Of a stretch of 13,715 bases of DNA, positions 1-6,584 are shown piece after piece. Within the stretch, counting starts at the first letter, position 1. Each line of letters begins with the position of its first letter. Both the position numbers and the translations under genes were made by a program. The stretch spans positions 1 through 13,715 of the forward strand of contig CALZIH010000129.1 in NCBI GenBank assembly GCA_945787305.1, in the 5' to 3' direction. The notes beneath the pieces are model-generated. The model searched no databases, was not told where the DNA came from, and saw only the letters and a program-made list of their open reading frames with translations. This DNA is from an uncultured Desulfobulbaceae bacterium. Its GTDB lineage: Bacteria > Desulfobacterota > Desulfobulbia > Desulfobulbales > Desulfobulbaceae.

Positions 1-334
1 CTTCTGGCAAAAGGGCCAGGAGCTGATGTACATATCCATCAAGAATCAACTCAATTGGTACTCGCTCTTCGGGCGCCACTTTTTTCTGCTGCTCTTCATA
101 TTCAACGGCAAGCACTGAAAATGCCAAAGCTACCCGATCCGGATCATCCAAAAGAAGGGCTGCCCACAGCAGATGATCCGATCTGGGATTGATTTTTGGA
201 TCCTGCATCCAGAAAGAGGGAGGCAACTTGACCACCCCTAACTTCTTGGTTATGGCCAGGTCAAACCGACGGCCAAGAAGATCGGTATCGATCATTTTCC
301 CCATACTCATATCACGAAATACTTCAACAAACAT
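1..334 (-). CDS. Uncharacterised protein, N-terminal part, runs off the window
   Basis: I do not recognise this protein. The reading frame on the minus strand is open for 111 codons from the ATG at 334 to the window edge, and an in-frame TAG lies directly before that ATG, so translation cannot start earlier. The ATG lies inside the last codons of dinB (11-nt overlap), which suggests an operon and translational coupling. There is no convincing Shine-Dalgarno at the first ATG. Later methionines at residues 9, 11 and 14 are alternatives, and residue 14 has a GGGG just upstream. The visible part is soluble: an acidic/hydrophobic start, a Pro/Trp-containing stretch (LPPSFWMQDPKI), a DDPDR turn, then helices rich in Glu, Gln and Lys. 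No signal peptide or membrane segment is seen. Position next to Pol IV is the only functional hint, and a weak one. Confidence 0.7.
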   Translation of the reverse strand, partial: MFVEVFRDMSMGKMIDTDLLGRRFDLAITKKLGVVKLPPSFWMQDPKINPRSDHLLWAALLLDDPDRVALAFSVLAVEYEEQQKKVAPEERVPIELILDGYVHQLLALLPE

Positions 335-1445
335 CTACACCACTACAATCAGCTTGGTATGACAGCGAGAAAGGCAATCTGAGTTGGTAAGGCATTGCCT
401 GCTCATTGCCGGCCACCTGCAAATTTGCAATCGTTACCCCCAAAAGACGTACTTTTTTTCTTCCCGCCTCTGTAGTAGAGAGCAACTGCGGAAGCATGCA
501 CAGCATATCCGATGAAGTAGAATACAATCCACCGGATGTACGAGACCTGGTGACGGTAATAAAATCGTGGTAGCGTACCTTGAGAATCAGGGTTCTTCCC
601 TTGAGTTTTTTCTTGGCAAGGGCCACCTCGACTTGACAGGTCAGACGGGACAAAATCTGCAGCATCTGTTTTCGACCTCGCACATCCTCTTTGAGTGTCA
701 CCTCGCATCCCACAGACTTTCGTTCCCGGTGCGGCTGCACCGGGCGGTGATCAGTCCCACGGACAATATCATAAAAAAAGTTGCCGGACTTGCCAAAGAT
801 ATCGATTAACTCCTGTCTGGAATACTTGAGCAGGTCCCCTCCTCGCCGGATCCCCAAGCCGTGCATTCGCTTTTCCGTCACGCGGCCTACTCCGAAAAAC
901 TTGCGCACCGGCAGCTTGCAGATAAAGGGCAGGGCCTGCTCCGGGGTAATCACAGTCAACCCGTTAGGTTTATCCATATCGGAGGCCACCTTGGCGAGAA
1001 ATTTATTGCAGGAAACACCTGCAGAAGCGGTGAGACCGGTATGATTATAAATATGTTGTCGAATCGTATGAGCGGTCCAGGTTGCCGAAGGAATTCCTTG
1101 TTTATTTTCAGTGACATCAAGAAAAGCTTCATCCAGGGAAAGTGGCTCTATCAAATCGGCATACCGGCGGAAAATCTCCAGAATCTGCCCGGAAACCTCC
1201 AGGTATCGCTGCTTGCGCGGCCTAACAAATTCCGCTTGCGGACAAAGACCACGGGCCCTGGCACAACTCATAGCGGAATGAACCCCAAAAACACGGGCCT
1301 CGTAGGAACAGGCCGCCACTACCCCACGCCCTGCGGGGTCGCCGCCAACAATCACCGGCTTACCTCGTAATGCCTGGTTGTCAAGCTGTTCAACCGAGGC
1401 AAAAAAGGCATCCATGTCGATATGGATAATTTTACGCTGTATCAT
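324..1445 (-). CDS. dinB: DNA polymerase IV (Y-family translesion polymerase)
   Basis: Translesion polymerase that copies past damaged bases without proofreading, recruited through the sliding clamp. The 373-residue product begins MIQRKIIHIDMDAFFASVEQ and aligns by eye with E. coli DinB throughout. Metal-binding carboxylates are Asp10 and the SLDE pair Asp105/Glu106, Phe15 is at the steric-gate position, and the thumb HhH region (FGVGRVTEKRMHGLGI) is followed by a little-finger domain. QLRLPF at 354-359 fits the C-terminal beta-clamp binding motif. I start at the ATG at 1445 because family members begin a few residues before the HxDMD motif. The frame stays open 16 codons further upstream (to 1493), but those residues match nothing in the family. 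The Shine-Dalgarno is weak. The 3' end overlaps the next minus-strand gene. No SOS box could be assigned. Family identity is very secure. Confidence 0.97.
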   Translation of the reverse strand: MIQRKIIHIDMDAFFASVEQLDNQALRGKPVIVGGDPAGRGVVAACSYEARVFGVHSAMSCARARGLCPQAEFVRPRKQRYLEVSGQILEIFRRYADLIEPLSLDEAFLDVTENKQGIPSATWTAHTIRQHIYNHTGLTASAGVSCNKFLAKVASDMDKPNGLTVITPEQALPFICKLPVRKFFGVGRVTEKRMHGLGIRRGGDLLKYSRQELIDIFGKSGNFFYDIVRGTDHRPVQPHRERKSVGCEVTLKEDVRGRKQMLQILSRLTCQVEVALAKKKLKGRTLILKVRYHDFITVTRSRTSGGLYSTSSDMLCMLPQLLSTTEAGRKKVRLLGVTIANLQVAGNEQAMPYQLRLPFSLSYQADCSGVDVC

Positions 1446-1518
1446 GTTCTTCAGGTTTCGGGTTGGGAAATTAAATCCACCGTCACACCCCATGAGAATT
1501 TCATATCAGATTCGACAT

Positions 1519-1545
1519 GTTATAACGATTCATGACGTATTTCAA
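1519..1545 (-). promoter_or_regulatory. Possible sigma-70 promoter for dinB
   Basis: On the minus strand TTGAAA (1545-1540, five of six to consensus) precedes TATAAC (1524-1519, five of six). The spacer is 15 nt, shorter than the preferred 17. It would give a leader of about 65 nt before the dinB ATG. Chance matches of this quality are common in AT-rich DNA, so this is only a candidate. Confidence 0.22.
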
Positions 1546-1586
1546 CCGACACTCAGCTACTGCATTTCTGTTTCAGGTGAAAGGCT

Positions 1587-1615
1587 TTGACTTTTTCCCT
1601 TACCGGGGGCATAGT
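1587..1615 (+). promoter_or_regulatory. Possible sigma-70 promoter for the epimerase gene
   Basis: TTGACT at 1587-1592 (five of six), a 17-nt spacer and CATAGT at 1610-1615 (four of six) sit about 40 nt before the ATG at 1656. The TTG of the -35 hexamer is also the first possible start codon of the open frame. Reading this stretch as promoter rather than coding fits the family, whose members begin near the later ATG. Confidence 0.35.
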
Positions 1616-1655
1616 AGTTCATATTAAATACAATTCAACCACAACCTTGGTCATC

Positions 1656-2687
1656 ATGATCCCTTACGAACAACAAAAAATCGAACTACGCACACAACCA
1701 AAAACCTGGCTGATTACCGGAGTAGCCGGATTCATTGGCTCAAACCTCCTGGAAACGCTCCTCAAACTTGAGCAAAAGGTCGTCGGTCTCGATAATTTTT
1801 CCACCGGCTTCCAACACAATCTTGATGAAGTTCAAGGACTTGTAACAGATGCGCAGTGGCAGCGTTTTCATTTCCTCCAGGGAGACATTCGAGACTTGGC
1901 AACCTGTCATAAGGCATGCAGCGGAACAGATTACATCCTTCATCAGGCGGCGCTGGGTTCAGTGCCACGCTCTATTGAAGACCCGATTACCACCAACGAA
2001 AACAACATCTCTGGTTTCCTGAACATGCTGGTTGCCGGCCGGGACGCCAAGGTCAGCCGTATGGTTTATGCCGCCTCAAGCTCAACCTATGGAGATCATC
2101 CGGACTTGCCCAAGGTCGAAGACAAGATCGGCAACCCACTCTCGCCTTATGCCGTAACAAAGCTCGTCAACGAACTCTATGCCCAGGTTTTCACCCGTAC
2201 CTACGAATTTAAAACCATCGGCTTAAGATATTTTAATATTTTTGGCCGCAGACAGGATCCGGACGGTGCCTATGCCGCTGTGATTCCAAAATGGTTTGCA
2301 GGCCTACTCCAGGAAGACACCGTATTCATTAACGGAGACGGTGAAACCAGCCGCGACTTCTGTTACATTGACAACTGCGTGCAAGCCAACCTGATGGCTG
2401 CCACGGCCAACCACCCGCAAGCAGCAGACCAGGTGTACAATGTTGCATTTGGTCAACGGACAACGCTTAATGAACTCTATGCAATGATACGAGAGCGTGT
2501 GGCGGAAAAATTTCCCCCCGCAGCCACGGCAAGTCCTGTGCATAGGGACTTTCGGGCCGGGGATGTTCGCCATTCACTTGCCGATATCAGCAAGGCCCGT
2601 GAATTGATAGGTTATGCGCCTGAGTACAGTATCGAAAGCGGATTGAACGAAGCGGCGGCCTGGTACATACAAAAATTTACGGAATAA
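1656..2687 (+). CDS. wbpP: UDP-N-acetylhexosamine C4-epimerase, WbpP/TviC (VipB) type
   Basis: Cytoplasmic NAD-dependent short-chain dehydrogenase/reductase that interconverts UDP-GlcNAc and UDP-GalNAc (or the uronic acids), supplying sugars for O-antigen, capsule or exopolysaccharide. The 343 residues match remembered WbpP sequence closely along the whole length: the Rossmann motif GVAGFIG (22-28), QAALGSVPRS (97-106), the SSST cluster at 141-144, the catalytic YAVTK (Tyr165, Lys169), and the RYFNIFGRRQDPDGAYAAVI block (191-210) typical of this branch rather than of GalE. I start at the ATG at 1656 because homologues begin with a similar short M-x-x-Y-E leader. The frame is open back to a TTG at 1587, but the extra 23 residues look unrelated. 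The Shine-Dalgarno is poor. No glycosyltransferase or other polysaccharide gene is next to it, so the pathway it serves cannot be told from this window. Confidence 0.93.
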   Translation: MIPYEQQKIELRTQPKTWLITGVAGFIGSNLLETLLKLEQKVVGLDNFSTGFQHNLDEVQGLVTDAQWQRFHFLQGDIRDLATCHKACSGTDYILHQAALGSVPRSIEDPITTNENNISGFLNMLVAGRDAKVSRMVYAASSSTYGDHPDLPKVEDKIGNPLSPYAVTKLVNELYAQVFTRTYEFKTIGLRYFNIFGRRQDPDGAYAAVIPKWFAGLLQEDTVFINGDGETSRDFCYIDNCVQANLMAATANHPQAADQVYNVAFGQRTTLNELYAMIRERVAEKFPPAATASPVHRDFRAGDVRHSLADISKARELIGYAPEYSIESGLNEAAAWYIQKFTE

Positions 2688-3007
2688 CGTCATTCCCCTT
2701 TCATGCCATTTTATAGGGTGCCTTGAAAAATTAGGGTTTTCGTTCGAGATCAGGCAAGCGGAGGCTCCGGGAGATTCGGCTAAAATACAATTTTTCAAGG
2801 TCGCCTTTAGAGAGAAGCAAACCAAATAAGATTTATCTTTTAGAGCAATTAACACCGCTCTATTGGATCTGGAATACACTTCTTGCTACGACAAGAAGGC
2901 GGAATCTAACGGAGTCTCTGTACAAATAAAGGCGGCATATCAGCAATTCCCCTATATCCGCTAATAGCCCGTACACCCACGGGTTCCTGATCTTAAAAAA
3001 AGCACGT
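2688..3007. other. 320-nt intergenic region between epimerase and hybrid kinase
   Basis: I see no supported gene here. It holds the inverted-repeat-bounded segment at 2721-2800 and a small palindrome (TAGAGC at 2841-2846 facing GCTCTA at 2857-2862). A weak hairpin (CCCGT 2968-2972, ACGGG 2979-2983) is not followed by a T run and so is not an intrinsic terminator. The promoter of the downstream kinase is presumably here but I cannot pick it out. No terminator for the epimerase gene is evident. Confidence 0.6.
2721..2800. repeat. 80-bp segment bounded by perfect 12-bp inverted repeats
   Basis: CCTTGAAAAATT at 2721-2732 is the exact reverse complement of AATTTTTCAAGG at 2789-2800. The 56 nt between the arms are G- and C-richer than the flanks and include AGGCAAGCGGAGGCTCCGGG. 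The frames through it are stop-interrupted or make no recognisable protein. The shape (short terminal inverted repeats, about 80 bp, intergenic) suits a miniature dispersed element, and I have an unverified memory of similar segments in other Desulfobacterota genomes. Only one copy is in this window, so repetition is not shown here. Confidence 0.5.
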
Positions 3008-5044
3008 ATGTCATTACCCGCACTAAACTCTTCAGGGCAACGCTCCATTGCCAGAGACCTAGCTCTTGGGCTGACCACAACCGTCATTTTGATTGCCCTC
3101 ATCCTGAGCTTTTCCTATCAAGTCTTTTCCAGCAAAAAACTATCCCGTGATTTCCAACTCCAGTCGGAAAAAATAATATCTGAAGCTGGCGACATGTTTT
3201 TTCTGCCCCTCTATAATTTTGACAACCAAACCTTGCAGCATATTGCCCGGGTTTACCTGGAAGAGAATGATCTTGTATGCGGCATTACAATACAAACAGA
3301 ATACAAAGATATACTGATTAATGAAATTAACGGACCGTTAGACCAGCTGATGCGCAAAGACAAGGTCCTGATTTCCAAGGCAAAGGAAATTGGCACAATC
3401 ACTCTTTATTTCACTGACCGGATATTAAGGGAACATCAACGGACCACGATCACAACAGGAATTATCATTACGCTTGTTATCTTGATAGTCATGCTGGTGA
3501 CTATCCATCTCTTTATGCGCAACTGGCTCAGGCGCCCCTTAAACCTTCTGACAAATGGAATTCGACGGATAGCTTCCGGCGACTACTCTCATCCTCTGCC
3601 ATCTGCACCACAACGTGAAATACATGCAATAATCCATGAAGTGAACAGCATGGCCAGCCAAATAGCCGAACAGAAAAAACAGCTGCAAGACTCTGAAAAG
3701 CGGTATCGATCTATTTTTGAGGGGGCTAAAGAAGGTATCATGCAGGAAACGTTGGCTGGCTCCATCCTGACGGCAAATCCTGCAGCGGCTGATATTTTTG
3801 GTTATTCAACAGCAGAAGAGCTTGTACAATACTATTCCGATACCGGGAGGCAACTCTACGCCCACCCAATGGTCCGGCAACAACTCCTCGCCGAATTGGT
3901 AGAAAATGGTTTCGTGACAAATATGCCTCTGGAAATGCAACACAGAGACGGTCATAGCTTGACCATTGCCATGACTGCCCGGCTGGTTCATGACGAGGAG
4001 CGGGACCTGACCTATATTGAAGCCTTGCTCTCAGATATTACAAGACAACAGCAGATGGAGACTGAACTGCGCCAAGCGCAGAAGATGGAAGCCATCGGCA
4101 CCTTGGCCGGAGGGATAGCCCACGATTTCAACAACATCCTTTCCGCGATGTTTGGCTATATTGAACTTGCTGAGATGCGGGCAGGTAACGATAAAAAACT
4201 ACGCAACCATCTCACCAATGCACTTACCGGAGCCCACAGGGCCAGAGACCTGGTACATCAAATCCTCACCTTCAGTCGCAAGTCTGATCAACAAAAGAAA
4301 CCTTTCCCCCTAGCCATTATTGTCAAAGAAGCCGTCAAGTTGTTACGTTCATCCATTCCGGCGACAGTTGAGATTACACAGGATATCCAAAGCCAGGCGG
4401 TCATTGTAGCGGATCCAACCCAGATCCACCAGGTCGTGATGAATCTCTGCACCAACAGTTATCATGCCATGGAAGATACCGGCGGTTCCCTGACCATCAG
4501 CCTCTATGATCGGGAGGTAGAGGAAAACCAAAGGATATCGACAAGTGGAGAGATATCACCGGGAAAATATGTGGTTCTGGAAATCACGGATACAGGCTGC
4601 GGAATTACCAAAGAGACCCAGTTAAAAATTTTCGAGCCCTATTTCACCACCAAAGCCAAGGGTAAGGGGACGGGCCTGGGCCTCGCACTGGTTCATGGCA
4701 TCATCAGTTCGTGCCAAGGAAAAATCGAAGTCAACAGCTCGATGGGAACCGGATCCTCTTTTCGAATATTTCTACCGGCAGTGGAGAGGGATACCGATCA
4801 AAAAGCCCTGGAAACAGTATCGTCCCTTCCTCAAGGTGCAGGGCAAAAAATCATGTTGGTCGATGACGAGGAACCTGTACGTGACATTTTGAGCAGCTTT
4901 CTACAAGAGTCCGGCTATACGGTTTTTACGTTTGCCAGCGGCCGTGAAATGCTCGATGCCCTGGACCGGAATAGAAATTACCACCGAGGCCCTGAAGATC
5001 AAACCGGAACTGATCATCATCCTCTGCACAGGGTACAATGCTGA
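3008..5044 (+). CDS. Membrane hybrid histidine kinase with truncated receiver domain
   Basis: Sensor kinase that would autophosphorylate on His372. Order of parts by residue: first membrane helix about 18-40; extracytoplasmic sensor about 41-145; second helix about 147-170; HAMP about 171-226; PAS about 230-346; HisKA with H-box AIGTLAGGIAHDFNNIL (362-378); HATPase_c with N-box QVVMNLCTNSYHAM (475-488), G1 DTGCGI (528-533), F-box FEPYFTTKA and G2 GKGTGLGLA (552-560); then the start of a receiver domain with the acidic cluster DDEE at 619-622. After about residue 650 the protein leaves the receiver frame, reads an unrelated tail (HRGPEDQTGTDHHPLHRVQC) and stops. The kinase core looks intact; the receiver cannot fold or be phosphorylated as written. 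The start ATG at 3008 has no strong Shine-Dalgarno, but the first helix soon after supports it. No adjacent gene reveals the signal sensed. Confidence 0.92.
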   Translation: MSLPALNSSGQRSIARDLALGLTTTVILIALILSFSYQVFSSKKLSRDFQLQSEKIISEAGDMFFLPLYNFDNQTLQHIARVYLEENDLVCGITIQTEYKDILINEINGPLDQLMRKDKVLISKAKEIGTITLYFTDRILREHQRTTITTGIIITLVILIVMLVTIHLFMRNWLRRPLNLLTNGIRRIASGDYSHPLPSAPQREIHAIIHEVNSMASQIAEQKKQLQDSEKRYRSIFEGAKEGIMQETLAGSILTANPAAADIFGYSTAEELVQYYSDTGRQLYAHPMVRQQLLAELVENGFVTNMPLEMQHRDGHSLTIAMTARLVHDEERDLTYIEALLSDITRQQQMETELRQAQKMEAIGTLAGGIAHDFNNILSAMFGYIELAEMRAGNDKKLRNHLTNALTGAHRARDLVHQILTFSRKSDQQKKPFPLAIIVKEAVKLLRSSIPATVEITQDIQSQAVIVADPTQIHQVVMNLCTNSYHAMEDTGGSLTISLYDREVEENQRISTSGEISPGKYVVLEITDTGCGITKETQLKIFEPYFTTKAKGKGTGLGLALVHGIISSCQGKIEVNSSMGTGSSFRIFLPAVERDTDQKALETVSSLPQGAGQKIMLVDDEEPVRDILSSFLQESGYTVFTFASGREMLDALDRNRNYHRGPEDQTGTDHHPLHRVQC

Positions 5045-5147
5045 TCTCGGTCAACAACAGATCAGGGACATTGGCATCCATTGTGTCATCCAGAAACCGG
5101 TACAACGAAGGCAATTCCTGCGTATCATTTACGACGCCCTGTCCTGA
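4956..5147 (+). pseudogene. Out-of-frame C-terminal half of the receiver domain
   Basis: This stretch, read in a different frame from the kinase before it, encodes TGIEITTEALKIKPEL, then IILCTGYN with the conserved Thr, then VIQKPVQ with the conserved Lys-Pro, and ends at the TGA at 5145-5147. These are the beta4 and beta5 landmarks of a response-regulator receiver that would complete the domain begun at about kinase residue 615. The segment that should carry beta3 and the phospho-acceptor Asp (roughly 17-21 residues by comparison with family spacing) is absent from both frames. This is therefore an internal deletion with a frame change, not a simple one-base slip. The junction lies around 4951-4967. 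The frame can be read from 4932, but there is no reason to think it is translated on its own. Confidence 0.8.
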
Positions 5148-5179
5148 CAACATCATGGCCCATAGAACATTATTTCCTG

Positions 5180-5848
5180 CTACGCCTCAGAATACAAGGA
5201 AAGTTTTCTGACCAGCAATTTGTGGAGCTCTTCCCGCCGGTCGTGAAGTACATCTTGCTCACCCCTTGTTGCGGCATAGAAAAAACGTTCACAGACCTTG
5301 AGTTCATTTCTCGGCCATTCTTTCGTCACGCCCTGTTCCAACATCTCTGATTGCTCAACGGTAAGTTCCTGGGGGTAATCGCGACGACCATGGGCCCAGT
5401 TGATAATACCGCTGTAAAACAACAGCGCTCGATCCATTAATATATACATGAGCTGAATATTATTCACCGGTCCCATTATAAGCTGTTGGTGGTCCAACTT
5501 CATACCGAGTAAACGCACACCGGACAATAGGCTTTTGCCCTTCAAGGCCGTACCAGCGGCTCCCAGTACACCTCCCAAGGTAGAGAACACGCCAAAGGTA
5601 ACACCAGCTGTTGCAAGATCAACGCCGGCTCCCATAGCCGCTCCACCAAGGGCGCCGGTCATTATCAGCTGTTTTCTACTCAAACCGAGAAACTGCCAGG
5701 TCTTCTCACTGAAGAGATCCTGTTGGAGAATGGAATGTTCTGAAAGTTGCAGATTAAAAATATTGTGTTTGAACAGGTTTCTCATCTTGAGATGGGTCGC
5801 GCGTTCTTTTTTACTGACAAATCGCCCAAAAGATTCCTCCAGGTTCAA
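5180..5848 (-). pseudogene. C-terminal part of a DUF3482-type GTPase, separated by a frameshift
   Basis: The 222 residues resemble the C-terminal (DUF3482) half of a GTPase family that normally carries both parts in one chain of about 450-480 residues: a charged helical lead-in (1-30), the motif QDLFSEKTWQFLGLSRKQL (43-61), a Gly/Ala-rich hydrophobic stretch (62-103) that could insert in a membrane, then GPVNNIQLMYILMDRALLFY (126-145). The frame is open upstream of 5848 only to a TGA at 5867-5869, and removing one A from the AAA at 5865-5867 joins it to the GTPase gene as a 467-codon frame. As it stands, the first possible start is TTG at 5848, with GAGG about 5 nt before it, so reinitiation to give a separate subunit is possible. 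I favour a frameshifted single gene. It is convergent with the kinase/receiver gene, 32 nt away, with no visible terminator. Confidence 0.75.
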
Positions 5849-5861
5849 CCGTACCTCTTCT

Positions 5862-6584
5862 TCATTTCAGCGCTGTTGTTTTGCGAAAAGCAAGCACTTC
5901 GGCTAGCAACCTTGTAATCAGATCGGCGCTCTGATGATTTCGAGCCGCCCAGTCTTTTTTAAAAACCGCAAGGACCAACTCCAGCACCTCTTCAATGGTC
6001 TGGTCTATACTCTTCAGGCTTTCCAGCAGGGCAATACGCTGGGCATAGGTGGCCTGGATCGAATTAAAAATACGAATCGCATTAAAATGTTTGCGAAATT
6101 CAGCCTGCCAACTGGCGAGGAAATCGGAGTCATCTTCTTTGCTGTTCAGTATCGCCATCCGAGGACGACCGGTCAGGCGAAGAATCTCCATTTCCGCCCG
6201 ATCCATATTGCGAATCGGTCGTGATCCATCCACGACCAAAATAATCCCGGCCCCATCAATTAACGGTTGCAACAGCTGGCAATCATCATGAAAAGCCGGG
6301 TTATCGGCATGGGCGGCAACAAAGTCCGTCAACAATTGTTCATCCGGCCCCTGGTAATCCTGCATCCACTGCAGGGTACGTCGAGGATTCTGAAATCCAG
6401 GCGTATCAATAAAGGCAATCACTTCCCGGCCATCAATTATGACCGGAAAACGGCGACACTCTCTTGTTTCGCCCGGTATAGGACTGACACGGACACTATC
6501 ATCTTCAGCCAGGGTTGACAGTACGGAAGATTTCCCCTCATTGGGGTGACCGACCACCGCAAATTCGGGCACTGGAGAGTTCAT
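5862..6584 (-). CDS. GTP-binding protein (Era/Der-like G domain), N-terminal part of a DUF3482 GTPase
   Basis: The G domain spans roughly residues 6-175 of 240: P-loop GHPNEGKS (12-19), a switch Thr in PGETREC (37-43), G3 DTPG (60-63), the hydrophobic strand GIILVVDG (113-120), and LNSKEDD (146-152) where NKxD would be expected, so the guanine-specificity loop is non-canonical. The family (TrmE-Era-EngA-like G domain plus DUF3482) is commonly found beside a DUF2868 membrane protein; its function is not known to me. I start at the ATG at 6584 because it overlaps the stop of the preceding gene as ATGA and places the P-loop at the usual distance. The open frame to 6647 adds 21 residues that fall inside that gene. 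The product ends abruptly with FRKTTALK at a TGA (5864-5862), just where homologues continue into the C-terminal domain found at 5848-5180. Confidence 0.85.
   Translation of the reverse strand: MNSPVPEFAVVGHPNEGKSSVLSTLAEDDSVRVSPIPGETRECRRFPVIIDGREVIAFIDTPGFQNPRRTLQWMQDYQGPDEQLLTDFVAAHADNPAFHDDCQLLQPLIDGAGIILVVDGSRPIRNMDRAEMEILRLTGRPRMAILNSKEDDSDFLASWQAEFRKHFNAIRIFNSIQATYAQRIALLESLKSIDQTIEEVLELVLAVFKKDWAARNHQSADLITRLLAEVLAFRKTTALK

Noticed and set aside
861..1370. 169-codon plus-strand frame opposite dinB
   Set aside because: Shadow of the polymerase gene; no family features.
2574..2879. Minus-strand 101-codon ORF across the 2721-2800 repeat
   Set aside because: It overlaps the end of the epimerase gene and the repeat segment, with no ribosome site or known domain; probably a spurious frame of the repeat.
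2968..2983. Hairpin CCCGT/ACGGG upstream of the hybrid kinase as a terminator
   Set aside because: The stem is only 5 bp and no T run follows on either strand.
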